Notes: generated by a model from the sequence alone, not told the origin. 64,000 bases of DNA from Elephas maximus indicus (GCF_024166365.1 NC_064839.1:33926378-33990377); one strand, 5' to 3'; positions 1 through 11,699 are shown, numbered from the stretch's first letter. Numbers and translations: made by a program.

Positions 1-402
1 TTTTGTGATTGTAATTTTATGTTGAGAGGTTTAAGGTGGGACTGTAATACTACCCTTACTCAGGACACTTCCCTGATCCAAGGTAAAGGGAGTTTCCCTG
101 GGTTGTGGCCTGCAATGCCTTTTATCTCTCAAGAGATAAAAGGAAAGGGAAGCAAGCAGAAAGTTGGGGACCTCATACCACCAAGAAAGCAGCACCAGGA
201 GCACAGCGTATCCTTTGGACCCAGGGTCGCTGCACCTGAGAAGCCCCTCGACCATGGAAAGATTGAGGACAAGACCTTCCCCTGGAGCCGACGCCCTGAA
301 TTTGGACTTGTAACCTACCAGACTGTGAGAAAATAAATTTCTCCTTGTTAAAGCCATTCACTTGTGATAGTTCTGTTATGGCAGCACTAGATGACTAAGA
401 CA
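1..402 (+). mobile_element. MaLR/ERVL-type 5' LTR, cut by the window edge
   Basis: This is the 3' part of an LTR whose sequence recurs at 1453-2462, 4747-6013, 7894-8377 and 54898-63562. It ends with a polyadenylation signal (AATAAA near 334) and the terminal CA at 401-402. The end resembles the MLT1 group of MaLR LTRs (gagaaaataaatttct followed by a short tail). It is the upstream LTR of a provirus, because MaLR internal sequence follows directly and a second LTR closes it. The upstream end lies outside the window. The subfamily name is inferred from general resemblance. Confidence 0.8.
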
Positions 403-1452
403 GAATTTGGTACCGAGATTGGGGTGCTGCTCTAACAGATACCTAAAATGTGCAAGCGGTTTTGAAACTGAATGGATAGAGTTGCGACAGTGGTAGAAGA
501 CTAACGCAGCAGAGAACCTGCAGAGACAGAGCAGCGGCAACAGCAGAGAACCAGCAGCAGCAGAACCAGGAGACCAGCATGAGATGGTGCTGGAGCCGAC
601 CCACGGAAAATGAGAGAGCTGAGTACCTATACCCAAGAGGCTCCCTGGTAGAGCGTGGTGCTTCCGGACACTTATCGGTAGAGCTAGACTTGCTGACCCA
701 CAGAGCCAGAGAACTGAGTGACTGTGTACAGGAGCCTTCCTGGCCCAGTGGGGTGCCTCCAGGTACTTATCAGTGGAGCTACAGAACTTTGGAACACTTG
801 CCCCAGCAGGGCAGATGTAGGCATGAGACCCAAGGAGCCAAGAGGCCACGAAACAAGGAAGCAGAAGCTGAAGAGACAACACAAAAAGCCGAGCTGCCTC
901 AGTCTCAAAAGATATGGCCATGACCTCAGGGATTTCAAAGGGTGAAGCCATGGCCTCTGGTGTTTCGAAGGGTGGCGTTGCCACTCAGCTGGACTAGGAG
1001 AATTGTGCGCCTAAAGCCGAGGGAGCAGAGTTGTTGTCCCAGTGCGCCTAGAAGGCAGAGCTGAAGCCCAGGGCCGAGGGGCCTCCACTCAGCATCTGGA
1101 GAGTGTAGCCAATACCTAGAGGCTGGTGGGCAGGGCTATTGTTGAAATGGTCTCAGAGAACAGAAGATAATTTTCAAAGCCTTGCAAGCTAATGTAATGT
1201 GTTCTGCTGACTTGCTTGGTACCTGTTATCCCTTCTTTCCCTCCAGTTTCTCCCATTTGTAATGGAAAAGTCTAGCTTGTGCCTGTTCTGCCACCGTACC
1301 TTTGGAAGCAGATAACTTGTATTCTAGATTTCACAGATGAAGAGGAATTTTTGGATTTTAGACTTGGAGTTAACACTTCTGCTATGATATAATGGGGTGA
1401 ATATGTTTTGCATGTTGCAAGGATATGATTTTGGGGGGGCCAAAGGGTGGAA
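403..1452 (+). mobile_element. MaLR-type internal region (non-coding)
   Basis: Immediately after the LTR, a primer-binding-site-like stretch (tggtaccgagattgggg, about 408-424) is followed by sequence typical of the start of MaLR internal regions. The segment ends in a purine-rich tract (about 1434-1450) just before the next LTR, in the position of a polypurine tract. The internal part is only about 1.05 kb and no gag, pol or env reading frame is evident. That is normal for MaLR elements, which lack most retroviral genes. Open frames on both strands here are short and look accidental. Confidence 0.75.
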
Positions 1453-2462
1453 TGTCATGGATTGAATAATGTTCCCCCCAAAAATATGTGCATCAACTTG
1501 GTTAGGCCAAGATTCCCAGTATTATGTGGTTGTCCTCCATTTTGTGATTGTAACTTTATGTTGAGAGGATTAGGGTGGGATTGTAATACCACCTTTAATC
1601 GGGTCACCTCCCTGATCCAAGGTAAAGGGAATTTCCCTGGGGTGTGGCCTGTACCACCTTTTATCTCTGAAAAGACAAAAAGAAAGGGAAGCAAGCAGAA
1701 AGTTGGGGACCTTGTATTGAGACAGATAGGGTTAACTGTGCTGGGAGAACAAAAGAGCTGTTAAAAAATTACCAGCTAGATGTTGGATAAACAAGAACCA
1801 CACCCTGCCAACAGGAGATGAGGCTGAAACAACCCATGAATTACTCTCTCCTTCTTAGTGTTTTTCTAGTCCCTTCCCCCTTTACAGGCTCCTGAAAGGG
1901 CAGAAGAACCAAGTGTGACCGCTGTTTAACCTTCCTTAGCCCTCCAAAGATGGTGATGTAGTGCCAAAGATCAGTGCACTTGCACTATATCCCATAATAA
2001 ATGATGCCAAGGGCTGTTGAGAGGACTCCATGTTGAATATCAGCTGGTTCGGTCTTGGATTCCAGATGCGCTTAGATCCCCGCTGACTCCTTTTGCTTGA
2101 CTCAAGCAAAATAAAGCTTACTGAAGATAAAGTTTGTCTTTCACGTGTATTCCTACTCGGGAAAAGACAAGGACCCTTTGTGTCAGATCGGCTATTGGTA
2201 ACAATACCACCAAGAAAGCACCACCAGGAGCAGAGCACGTCCTTTGGACCCAGCGTCCCTGTGCCTGAGAAGCTCCTCAACCATGGGAAAATTGAAGACT
2301 AGGACCTTCCTCCAGAGTCAACAGAGAGAGAAAGCTTTCCCCTGGAGCCAATACCCTGAATTTGGACTTGTAACTTACTAGACTGTGAGAAAATAAATTT
2401 CTCCTTGTTAAAGCCATCCACCTGTCATATTTCTGTTATAGCAGTTCTAGATGACTAATACA
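1453..2462 (+). mobile_element. MaLR-type 3' LTR, interrupted by an ERV1-like LTR
   Basis: The LTR begins with TG at 1453 and ends with CA at 2461-2462. It matches the 5' LTR up to about 1716 (ending ggggacctt) and resumes at about 2205 (taccaccaagaaagc), so the about 490 bp between is an insertion. With 1-402 and 403-1452 it makes an LTR-internal-LTR structure. It abuts RTE sequence at 2463, so the provirus probably inserted into an older RTE copy. Confidence 0.75.
1717..2204 (+). mobile_element. ERV1-like solo LTR nested in the MaLR 3' LTR
   Basis: The block interrupts the MaLR LTR between two sequences that are adjacent in other copies. It contains an AATAAA signal (ataaagcttactg, about 2110) followed by a U5-like pyrimidine stretch, as in gammaretrovirus-type LTRs. 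No internal viral sequence is present, so it is a solo LTR. I could not define a clean target-site duplication, so the ends are good to about 5 bp. The family assignment is by architecture only. Confidence 0.55.
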
Positions 2463-3004
2463 TAAATCAAAAGACCCATTGCATTGGGTAAATCTGTTGC
2501 AAAAGACCTTTTTAAAGTTTTAAAAAGCAAAGATGTCACTTTGAGGACTAAGGTGCGCCTGACCCAAGTCATGGTGTTTTCAATCGCCTCATAAGCGTGC
2601 GAAAGCTGGACAATTAATAAGGAAGACCAAAAAAGAATTGACGCCTTTGAGTTGTGGTGCTGGTGAAGAATATTGAATATACCATGGACTGCCAAAAGAA
2701 TGAACGAATCTGCCTTGGAAGAAGTACAGCCAAAATGCTCCTTAGAAGTGAGGATGATGAAACTTCATCTCGCATACTTTGGACAAGTTATCAGGAGGGA
2801 CCAGACCATACAGAAGGGCATGTTGCTTGGTAAAGTGGAGGATCAGTGAAAAAGCGGAAGACTCTCAACACAGTGGTTGCAACAATGGGCTCAAGCATAA
2901 CAACAATCATAAGGATGGCACAAGATCAGGCAGTGTTTCGTTCTGTCATTTATAGTGTTGCTGTCAGTCGGAGGAGACTCGATGGCACCTAACGACATAT
3001 ATAT
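2463..3004 (+). mobile_element. RTE-clade LINE, 3' end
   Basis: Broken translation gives the C-terminal region of RTE/BovB-type ORF2: an ELWCW..I.NIPWTAKRMN block, then SLEARM-like and YFGHV.RRDQSLEK-like blocks and a K..GRPS motif. The same order appears on the minus strand at 8469-8777. The 3' end (actcgatggcacctaacgac, near 2980) is the RTE tail that AfroSINEs share. Several stops and frameshifts are present. The start coincides with the end of the MaLR 3' LTR. Confidence 0.8.
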
Positions 3005-3076
3005 TTCTGGGTGGCTTGGCATCTGAAAGTGCATTACAAACATTCCTATAGTTTTTCTAGATTTCCGAGAAGAGCC

Positions 3077-3276
3077 ATGTTAGGTGTTGTTGAGTGGATT
3101 TCGATTCATAGTGGCCCCATGTGACAGAGTAGAATTGCCCCATAGGGTTTTCTAGGCTATATTCTTTACAGAAGCAGATCTCCAGGTCTTTCTTCTTTGG
3201 ATCCACTGGGGGGATTTGAACTACCAACCTTTCAGTTAGCAGCCAAGTGCTTAGCTGTTGCATCACCAGGGCTCCT
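3077..3276 (-). mobile_element. AfroSINE (minus strand)
   Basis: Read on the minus strand it starts with the tRNA-like head (gagccctggtgatgcaac), has a B-box-like region (ggttggtagttcaaat), the internal aaaccctatggggca block and the gtcactatgaatcg-like tail. It is a diverged copy present at the same place in block B (33628-33823), so it predates the block duplication. Confidence 0.85.
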
Positions 3277-4270
3277 TAGAAGAGCCATATGTTGTTCTTA
3301 CATGGAAACTTAGCAAGGAAACAAAGGCAGTTTTGTGTCCTTATGGAATTCAGAGTTGGGGGCTTGGAAGCTCTGCCATCACCCTGTGGTGAGTCCCTGG
3401 GCGGGAGGGGCATGGACCCTGGTTTAATGGGGAATGGCAAAGTCAAAGGAAAGCCCAACAACCCCACTCTGTCTCATGAAACAACAATTCTGGGGCTTTG
3501 ATAAGAAAAGACAGGGCCAAGAGGGGGTAAGGATGAAAGACACTGTCACCTGCTACCCTCATGTTTCCCACAAGCATTCCCAGTGAAGAAGAGACTCCTA
3601 GGTGGTAAATGAGTCATTGGATTTATAAACCAAGAGAGGCAGAAAGCAGATTCCAGGAAATAAGCAAGGCAGAATCCTGGGAAAAATTATCAGGTTTGGT
3701 ATGAAACTGTATAGCCTTCTATGCTCTTGTGGGAACTCAGGGAGAAAAAAAAACAGTGAGAAAGGCTACAGAAATAGCAAGGAACCAGGCAGAGCTCAAG
3801 TTAGAGCCTGTGTCCTTGGGCACTTTGGAACAACTGACTGACATGGTGCTGACAGGGCATCCAATCTCCCATAGCCTCAAGGCATGTGGTTGTTCGTAAT
3901 CCAACACATATGTATTGAGCATTCCTCAGGTTCTCAGTGAGGCATCTTGGTCCCCGGCCCCACAGAGCTTACAGCCATTTAGTAATTCATCAAATTTGTG
4001 ATAAGTGACAAGGAAGAAAATTCAGGAGGTGTGAGTGTGCATAAGAGGGGGGCCTAGCCCACTGTGGCCATCCGGGAAGTTTCTCTGAGACTTAGAGTGG
4101 GATTGTCCTCATACAAAGAAGTCCAGGGTGAAATTCAAGCAGGAGCCTAGAACAGAGCACACAGAGCTGATCTGAGGAAATAAAAAGACAGTAGTTTTGG
4201 AAACAGAGGCACGAGAAAAAGCTAGAAATGGGGCTAGGGCCAGGTCATACTGGACCTTGTAAACCATGTT
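3277..4270. other. About 1 kb of non-repetitive intergenic DNA
   Basis: I recognise no gene, RNA or mobile element here. The short open frames on both strands are not conserved as proteins with the block B copy at 33824-34800, which differs by scattered substitutions and indels. Its value is as unique sequence that proves the A/B duplication. Confidence 0.6.
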
Positions 4271-4334
4271 AAGACACTTGCATCTGGGTGCAGAACAGTG
4301 TGTAGAACAGGATTCCTTTTATCCAAAAGGAAAA

Positions 4335-4440
4335 AATGATAATGGATAGGTAGGTAGGTAGGTGGATGGAGAGAGGGATGGATGGACGGACGGACGGATG
4401 GATGGATGGATGGATATGTAGGTAGGTAGATAGATAGACA
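4335..4440. repeat. GGTA/GGAT/GGAC/GATA tetranucleotide microsatellite
   Basis: Consecutive GGTA, GGAT, GGAC and GATA tetramers with few interruptions. The block B counterpart (about 34885-34928) is clearly shorter, so the array has changed length since duplication. Poly(A) tracts (about 4503-4521) and short GATA runs (about 4594) follow. Confidence 0.9.
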
Positions 4441-4746
4441 ATTATTTCTAATGAATTTAAAACAGAATTATTTGGCAGTATATTTCTAGCGTGGTTTATC
4501 CTAAAAAAAAAAAAAAAAAAAGAACTGCAAAAAATACTTAAATTTTCAATAACAACATTATCAGTAAAAACATTGGTGTTGTTTATCATTAGATAGATAG
4601 ATAAATTAAATAAGTGATTACACTAATATCATTAGCAATAAAAATTTTTGTCAAAACAGAAAGGTACACATATGAAAAGTAAAAGATATATGGAAGAACG
4701 TAATATTTTATTTAAACTGCAAATATCCATATAAACTTGTCAAGAT

Positions 4747-6013
4747 TGAATTGTGTCCCCCCAAAATACGTGTCAACTTGGCTAGGCCATGATCCCAGTA
4801 GTATATAATTATTCTCCATTTGTATTTGATTTAATTATCCCCTATTTTGTGATACTATGTAACTATCCTCCATTTTATGTGTTGTAAATTCTAAAACTCT
4901 ATGAGAAGGGATCTATGAGAAGGGATTAGAGTGGGGTATATCTTGAGTTTCAATGCCTTACTTAAGTCATGACCTTACTCAAGTCACACCCTTGCTTAAG
5001 TCATAGCTTTTCTTTTGTTAGGTGCTATCGAGTCAGTTCCCATTCATAGCAACCCTATGTACAACAGAATGAAACACTGCTGGTTCTGCGCCATCCTCAC
5101 AATTGTTGTTATGTTTGAGCCCATTTTTACAGCCACTGTGTCAATCCATCTCATTGAGCATCTTCCTCTTTTTTGCTGACCCTCTCTACTTTACCTAGTA
5201 TGATGTCCTTCACCAGGGACTTGAGCCTCTGAAAAACATGTCCAAAGTACATGACACGAACTCTCACCATCCTTGCTTCTAACTTGCATTCTGGCCGTAC
5301 TTCTTCCAAGACAGATTTGTTCATTTTTTTGGCAAAAAAAAAAAAAAAAACATGGTATATTCAATATTCTTCCCCCATACCATAATCCAAAGGCATCAAT
5401 TCTTCTTTGGTCTTCCTTATTCAACTTTCACATGCATATGAGGCAATTGAAAATACTGTGGCTTGGGTCAGGTGCATCTGAGTCCTCAAAGTGACATCTT
5501 TGCTTTTTAACACTTTAAAGAGGTCTTTTGCAGCAGATTTGCCCAATGCAATGGATCATTTGATTTCTTGACTGATGCTTCCACAGGCATTGAATGCAGA
5601 ACCAAGTAAAATGAAATCCTTGACATCACCAATCTTTTCATTTATCATGATGTCCCTTATTGGTCCAGTTGTGAGGATTTACAAGAAATAAAAGGAGAGA
5701 GAAATGAGCAGGAGAGGGACCTCTCAAGAAGGAAGAGCTGGGAGCAGAGCGTGTCCTTTGGACCCCAGTAGGCTGTGCTGAGACCATCTAGACCCAGGGG
5801 AAGATTGATGCCAAGACATGCAGAGATTTTCAAGGAATGCTGGGCCCACAGATGTTGAAAGGAGACAAGGACCTCCCTCCAGAGCCAACAGAGGGAGAAA
5901 ACCATCCCCTAGAGCTGGCACCCTGAATTCGAACTTCTAGCCTTCTAAGTTGTGAGAAACTAAATTTCTGTTTGCTAAAGCCATCCATTTGTGATATTTC
6001 TGTTGTAGTAGTA
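4747..6013 (+). mobile_element. MaLR-type LTR interrupted by an RTE fragment
   Basis: It starts tgaattgtgtcccccc and ends near 6013 after an AATAAA-like region and the usual MaLR LTR terminal sequence. It is split by a minus-strand RTE tail at about 5012-5678. No internal region or partner LTR is adjacent, so it is a solo LTR. The same split LTR is in block B at 54898-63562. Confidence 0.75.
5012..5678 (-). mobile_element. RTE-clade LINE 3' fragment (minus strand)
   Basis: The minus-strand reading gives the RTE C-terminal block (NKEDQRRIDAFGLWYGGRIL, 5' truncated before it). The RTE tail lies at the low-coordinate end (gttaggtgctatcgagtcag on the plus strand). It lies within the MaLR LTR in both block A and block B (55128-55795). 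Frameshifts and a poly(A) expansion near 5335 break the frame. Confidence 0.8.
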
Positions 6014-6159
6014 CTAGATAACAAAGAGAAAACTCATCATGCATTTTCTATTTAAAAAATATTATATATTTTCTAGCATTATACAATGAAATTACCTAGA
6101 AACCGTGATTGACCCTATAACTGTGGGCACCCTCAGCACCTAGATTGTGTTCTCTAAAT

Positions 6160-6355
6160 GTCTATGAGTTTTTTCATGCTGTTGTGTATATCAAATTTAT
6201 TCCCTTTTATTGCTGAGTAGTAGTATGCTACAATTTGTTTATCCGTTACCTGTTGATGGTTATTTGGGTTATTTGTAACTATTTGTTATTATTTATTTCT
6301 TATTAAAATTATTTGTAATTTTAGGTTATTACAAATAAAGCTACAACAAACCTTC
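6160..6355 (-). mobile_element. Old mammalian L1 3' fragment (minus strand)
   Basis: The sequence reads as the reverse complement of the L1 ORF2 3' end, the region encoding WYIHTMEYY-like residues. It is heavily diverged and abuts a plus-strand L1 piece head to head. Both pieces cover overlapping parts of L1, so they are separate insertions, not a twin-priming inversion. Block B has the same arrangement at about 63715-63885. Confidence 0.6.
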
Positions 6356-7790
6356 AAAAAAATAGAGAAACTCAGCTTCATCAAAATTAAACATTTTTAT
6401 ACATCAAAGGACACTATCTAGAGAGAGAATTGCAAAGGCCACTTACCACTTACTCACAGATGGGAGAAAATATTTGAAAATCATATATTTGATAAAGGTC
6501 TAGTACACAGAATACATAAAGGACTCTTACAAATTCTACAACAAAAAGACAGACAATTCAATTAAATAACGGGCAAAGGACTTGAATTAACTGGCAAAGG
6601 ACTTGAATAGACGTTTCTCCAAAGAAGATATGCAAATGCCCAATAAGCACATGAAAAGACATTCACTGTCATTAGTCATTACAGAAATACAAACCAAGAC
6701 CACAATGAGATACCATTTCACAGGATTATAATTGTTAGGGTGGCCATAATTAAAAAAAAAGAATAAGAATAATATAACAAATATTGATAAGGATGTAGAG
6801 AAATTAGAATCCTGCGGCACTGCTGATGGGAATGTAAAATACTGCTGGCACTACGGAAAACAGTTTGGTGGTTCCTCAGAAAGTTAAACACAGAATTATA
6901 ATATGACTCACCAATTCCATTTCTAGATATAGAATTAAAAAAATTTAAAACAAGAACTCAAACAAATTCTTGTACAGGAATGTTCACAGCAGCACTATTT
7001 ACAGTAACCAAAAGGTAAAAACAACCCAAATGTCTATCAACGGGCTAATGGAGACAAAAATTGTGGTATATACAGTCAGCCCTCCATATCCGCAGGACCT
7101 GCATCCTTAGATTCAACCAACCTCATATCATTTGTTTGAGCATTGCTTGCCTCGCATCTCCTTCGTTACTTGTGTGCACCCTTTTTCTTCTTGTCGTTAT
7201 TCCCTAAAAAATACAGTATAGCAACTATTTATATAGTATTTAAATTGTTTTAGGTATTATAAGTGATCTAGGGATGATTTAAAGTATACAGGACGATGTG
7301 CATAGGTGACGTGTAAGACTCACATCATTTTATATAAGGAACTAGAGCGTCTGGAGATTTTGGTATCTGCAGCAGGTCCTGGAATCAAGCCCCCATGGAT
7401 ACCAAAGAATGACTGCATATACAATTGAATATTAGTCAGCCATAAAAAGGAACGAAGTACTTTGCATGCTACAGTGTGAATGGACCTCGAAAACATTTAG
7501 CTAAGTGAAAGAAACCAGACACAACAGGTCACATATTGTATGAATCCATTTATATGAAACAACCTATATAGGCAAATCCATAGAGACAGAAGCTAAGTAA
7601 TGATTGCCACAGACTAGGGGGTGTGGGGAATAGAGGTGACTCCTTAATGAGTGTAAGTTCCCTAGAGGCGATGATCACATAACATTATAAATATACTTAA
7701 TGCCACTAAATCATACACTTTAAATTGGTTAATGTTTACTTTGTGCTCTGTGTACTTTACCTTAATAAAAAAACAGTGCTTGGAACCAGT
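6356..7790 (+). mobile_element. Old mammalian L1 3' end (ORF2 C-terminus and 3' UTR)
   Basis: It begins in the ORF2 C-terminal region (caaaattaaacatttttata, then atcaaaggacactatc). It runs through sequence for the last 150 or so ORF2 residues and ends in an L1M-like 3' UTR with ttaccttaataaaaaa near 7758-7776. There are many stops. A Tigger-like element splits it at about 7072-7424. The beginning recurs at the end of the window (63890-64000). Confidence 0.75.
7072..7424 (+). mobile_element. Tigger-like (Tc1/mariner) nonautonomous element inside old L1
   Basis: One end is cagtcagccctccatatccg and the other reads back as the inverted repeat (ggtatcc...gactgca). The interior (acagtatagcaactatttat and a tttggtatctgcagcaggtc end) is typical of Tigger/MER2-like fossils. 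It sits at a TA-rich target in the L1 3' end. Strand is arbitrary for a nonautonomous copy. Confidence 0.75.
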
Positions 7791-7893
7791 CTGTTCTAGT
7801 TCAACCTCCTGCTGAGAATTTGCATTTCATCCCAGATATATCCAGTTAGAATCTACATTTTAACACAAGATCCCCAGGTCTCATGGACTGACT

Positions 7894-8377
7894 TGAGTCT
7901 TCCAGAAATATGTGTCAATTTGGTTAGGCCATGATTCCCAGTATTGTATGGTTGTCCTCTATTTTGTGATTTTAATTTTATACTAAAGAGGATTAGGGTG
8001 GGATTGTAACACCCTTACTAAAGTCACATCCCTAATCCAATGTAATGGGACTTTCCCTAGGGTGTGGCAATGGGAAGCAAACAGAGGGCGGGGGGCGGGG
8101 GGAGTGGCGGGAAACACATCATACCACCAAGAAAGCAGCGCCAAGAGCAAAGCGTGTCCTTCAGACCTGTTATTCCTGCACGGAGAACTTCCTAGTCCAG
8201 GGGAAGATTAATGTCAAGGACCTTCCTCCAGAGCCAGCAGAGAGAGAAAGCCTTCCCCTGGAGCTGATGCCCTGAATTTGTCTTCTAGCCTACTAGACTG
8301 TGAGAGAATAAACTTCTGTTTGTTAAACCCAACTGCCTGTGGTATTTCTATTACAGCAGCAATAAATGACTAAGACA
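7894..8377 (+). mobile_element. MaLR-type solo LTR
   Basis: It starts tgagtcttccagaaatatg and ends with aagaca at 8372-8377, after an AATAAAC region near 8310. It matches the MaLR LTRs at 1453-2462 and elsewhere. It splits MER5-like sequence that is continuous in the right arm (about 26500-26570), so it inserted after the L/R duplication or was removed from the other arm. Confidence 0.75.
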
Positions 8378-8433
8378 CTTGGTGATTCTTGTGATCTTTT
8401 TAAAATGTAGACTCTGATTCAGAATACCTAGGG

Positions 8434-11226
8434 TTGTTGTAGTTAGGTGCCATGGAGTCAGTTCCAACTCATAGTGACCCTCTATGTACCACAGAACAAA
8501 ACACTGCCCAGTCTTGCACCACCCTTAAAATCATTGTTATGCTTGAGCTCACTGTTGCAGCCACTGTGTCAATCCATCTCCTTGAGGGTCTTCCTCTTTT
8601 CCGCTGACCCTGTACTTTACCAAGCATGATGTCCTTCTCCAGGGACTGATCCCTCCTGACAACATGTCCAAAGTATGTAAGACCCAGTCTTGCCATCCTT
8701 GCTTCTAAGGAGCATTCTGGTTGTACTTCTTCCAAAACAGATTTGTTCATCCTTTTGGCAGTCCATGGTATATTCAATATTCTTCACCAACACCACAATT
8801 CAAAGGTGTCAATTCTTCTTCGGTCTATCTTATTCATTGCCCAGCTTTCACATGCGTATTATGTGATTGAAAATACCATGGCTTGGGTCAGGCGCACCTT
8901 AGTCTTCAAGATGACATCTTTGCTTTGCAACACTTTAAGGAGGTCCTTTGCAGTAGGCTTGCCCAGTGCAATGCTTTTTTGATTTCTTGACTGCTGCTTC
9001 CATGGGTGTTGATTGTAGATCCAAGTAAAATGAAATCCTTGACAACTTCAGTCTTTTCTCCATTTATCATGATGTAGCTTAGCCAGCCCAGCTTATTGGT
9101 CCAGTTGTCAGGATTTTTGTTTTCTTTGTGTTGCGGTGTAGTCCATACTGTAGATTGTGGTCTTTGATCTTCATTAGTAAGTGCTTCAAGTCCTCTTCAC
9201 TTTCAGCAAGAAAGGTTGTGTTATCTGTGTAAGGCAGGTTGTTAATAAGTCTTCCTCCAATCCTGATGCCCTGTTCTTCTTCATATAGTCCAGCTTCTCA
9301 GATTATTTGCTCAGCATACAGATCGAATAGGTATGGTGAAAGGATACAACCATGATGCACTTGTTTCCTGACTTTAAACCACTCAGTATCCCCTTATTCT
9401 GTCCGAACAACTGCCTCTTGATCTATGTAAAGGTTCCTCATGAGCACAATAAAGTGTTCTGGAATTCCCATTCTTCATAATGTTATCCATAATTTGTTAT
9501 GATCCACACACTCGAATGCCTTTGCATAGTCAATAAAACACAGGTATACATCCTTCTGGTATTATCTGCTTTCAGCAAGGATCCATCTGACATCAGCAAT
9601 GATATTCCTGGTTCCATGTCCTCTTCTGAATCCGGCCTGAATTTCTGGCAGTTCCCTGTTGATATACTGCTGCATCTGCTTTTGAATGATCGTCAGCAAA
9701 ATTTTACTTGCATGTGATATAAATGATATTGTTTGATAATTTCCACATTTGGTTTGATTACCTTTCTTGAGACTAGGCATAAATATAGATCTCTTCCAGA
9801 GAGTTGGCCAGGTAGCTGACTTCCAAATTTTTTGGCATAGACGAGTGAGCACTTCCAGTGCTGCATCCATTTGTTGAAACTTCTCAATAGATATTCTGTC
9901 AATTCCTGGAGCCTTGTGTTTTGCCAATGCCCTCAGTGCAGCTTGGACTTCTTCCTTCAGTACCATTGGTTCCTGATCATATGCTACCTCTTGAAATGGT
10001 TCAATGTCAACCTATTCTTTTTGGTATAATGACTCTGTGTATTCCCTCCATCTTCTTTTGATGCCTCCTGCATCATTTAATATTTTCCCCATAGAATCCT
10101 TCACTATGACAACTCGAGGCTTGAATTTTTTCTTCAGTTCTTTCAGCTTGAAAAACGTCGAGCGTGTTCTTCTCTTTTGGTTTTCTATCTCCAGTTCTTT
10201 CCATATGTCGTTATAATACTTTGTCTTCTCAAGCTGCCCTTTGAAATCTCCTATTCAGTTCTTTTATTTCATCATTTCTTCCTTTTGCTTTAGCTGCTTG
10301 ATGTTCGAGAGCAAGTTTTAGAGTCTCATCTGACATCTTTCTTGGTCTTTTTTTTCTTTCCTGTCTTTCCAATGACCTCTTGCTTTCTTCATGTATAATG
10401 ACCTTGATGTCATTCCACAACTCGCCTGGTCTTCAGTCATTAGCGTTCAATGCATCAAATCTATTCTTGAGATGGTCTCTAAATTCAGGTGGGATATACC
10501 CAAGGTCATATTTTGGCTCTCATGGACTTGTTCTGATTTTCTTCAGTTTCAACTTGAACTTGCATATGAGCAATTGATGGTCTGTTCCACAGTTGGCACC
10601 TGGCCTTGTTCTGACTGATGATATTGAACGTTTCCATGGCCTCTTTCCACAGATGTAGTCGATTTGATTCCTGCGTATTCCATCTGGAGAGGTCCATGTG
10701 TATAGTCGTCGTATATGTTGGGGAAAAAAAGGTATTTGCAAAGGAGAAGTCGGTCTTGCAAAATTCTGTCATTCAATCTCTGGCATTGTTTCTATTACCA
10801 AGGCCTTATTTTCCAACTACCAATCCTTCTTCTTTGTCTCCAGTTTTCACATTCCAATCACCAGTAATTATCAATGCATCCTGATTGCATGTTTGATCAA
10901 TTTGAGACTGCAGAAGCTGATAAAAATCTTCAGTTCTTCATCTTTGGCCTTAGTGGTTGGTGTGTAAATTTCAATAATAGTCGTGTTAACTGGTCTTCCT
11001 TGTGAGTGTATGCATATTATCCTATCATTGATAGCATTGTACTTCAGAATAGATCTTGAAATGTTCTTTCTGACAATGAATGTAATACCGTTCCTCTTCA
11101 AGTTGTTGTTTCCGGCATAGTAGACTATATGATTATCCAATGCATAATGGCCAATACTAGTCCATTTCAGCTCACTAATGCTTAGGATATCAATGTTGAA
11201 GCATTCCATTTTCAAACCTTATATCT
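8434..11226 (-). mobile_element. Near-complete RTE-clade LINE (minus strand), ORF broken
   Basis: From high to low coordinate it encodes an exonuclease-endonuclease-phosphatase-type endonuclease (about 11215-10500; ISELKWT and YYAG blocks) and a linker with coiled-coil-like residues (about 10420-10230). Reverse transcriptase follows (about 9966-9100; KAPGIDRIS and GFRRGHGTRN blocks) and the RTE C-terminal block is at 8777-8469. Stops and frameshifts occur throughout. It is flanked by atacctaggg (about 8424-8433) and atatctaggg (about 11221-11230), a good target-site duplication. It lacks a 5' UTR and the first endonuclease residues, so it is slightly 5' truncated. It lies 3' of SDR copy L. 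Confidence 0.85.
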
Positions 11227-11239
11227 AGGGTGAAAATGC

Positions 11240-11440
11240 AAATTCTCAGCAAGGGATCACCAGAATGAACCAGCTCCAAACCCTGCAAAACAAAGAAAAC
11301 AAAAATGCAGTGACTCCAGCTGCCTGAGTTTTAACAGGTGCAGCAGGTGATTCTGATGTGCACTGAAATTTGAGAATCCCTAATTTAACCCAATTTATTT
11401 TAAAAGTCCAAAGCCCAAGGCTTTCCAACAAGATCACGGC
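11240..11440 (-). mobile_element. MER5-like (hAT-Charlie) DNA transposon fossil
   Basis: Sequence such as gaatttgcattt and tttgagaatccctaattt matches MER5-like nonautonomous hAT elements. Its partner in the right arm is at 26255-26570. The RTE at 8434-11226 inserted into it, leaving other MER5-like pieces at 8378-8433 and 7780-7893. The assignment is by pattern only. Confidence 0.5.
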
Positions 11441-11699
11441 TCTGCATAATAGAATTATTTTGCAGAGCAGTGAGTGAGGAGAGGGTACTGTGAGTGTCAG
11501 CGGCAGAGGAACAAGAGGCTTGACACGCAATCCCAAGGGACACTACACAGGTGTTGTCCTTGGCAACTAGTAAGAAGCCAGAGCCAATTCCTTCATCAAT
11601 GATATCTTTATTGAGTGCCCACTGTGTGCCAGAGTCTAGTGGACATGCTTAAGTTCTTCCTGAAGACCTGGAGGTGGAAAATGCAGTAGACAGGGTTGG

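Larger units (their letters stand above)
2463..6466. repeat. Duplicated block A (direct duplication with block B)
   Basis: The order RTE tail, AfroSINE (minus), unique DNA, GGAT/GGTA microsatellite, poly(A), MaLR LTR with inverted RTE fragment, old L1 recurs in the same order and orientation in block B. Matching pieces are 33006-35067, 39310-39403, 54819-56112 and 63520-64000. Unique, non-repeat DNA (3277-4270 versus 33824-34800) matches closely, so this is a true duplication and not a coincidence of repeats. The homology reaches the last base of the window and probably continues to about 7.77 kb in block A. Confidence 0.9.

Noticed and set aside
376..984. 202-codon open frame on the minus strand
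   Set aside because: It lies antisense in the non-coding MaLR internal region, has no recognisable domain and no matching frame in a second copy.
6160..7790. Head-to-head L1 pieces as a twin-priming inversion
   Set aside because: The inverted part covers the same 3' region of L1 as the direct part. Twin priming would give an upstream part, so two insertions are more likely.
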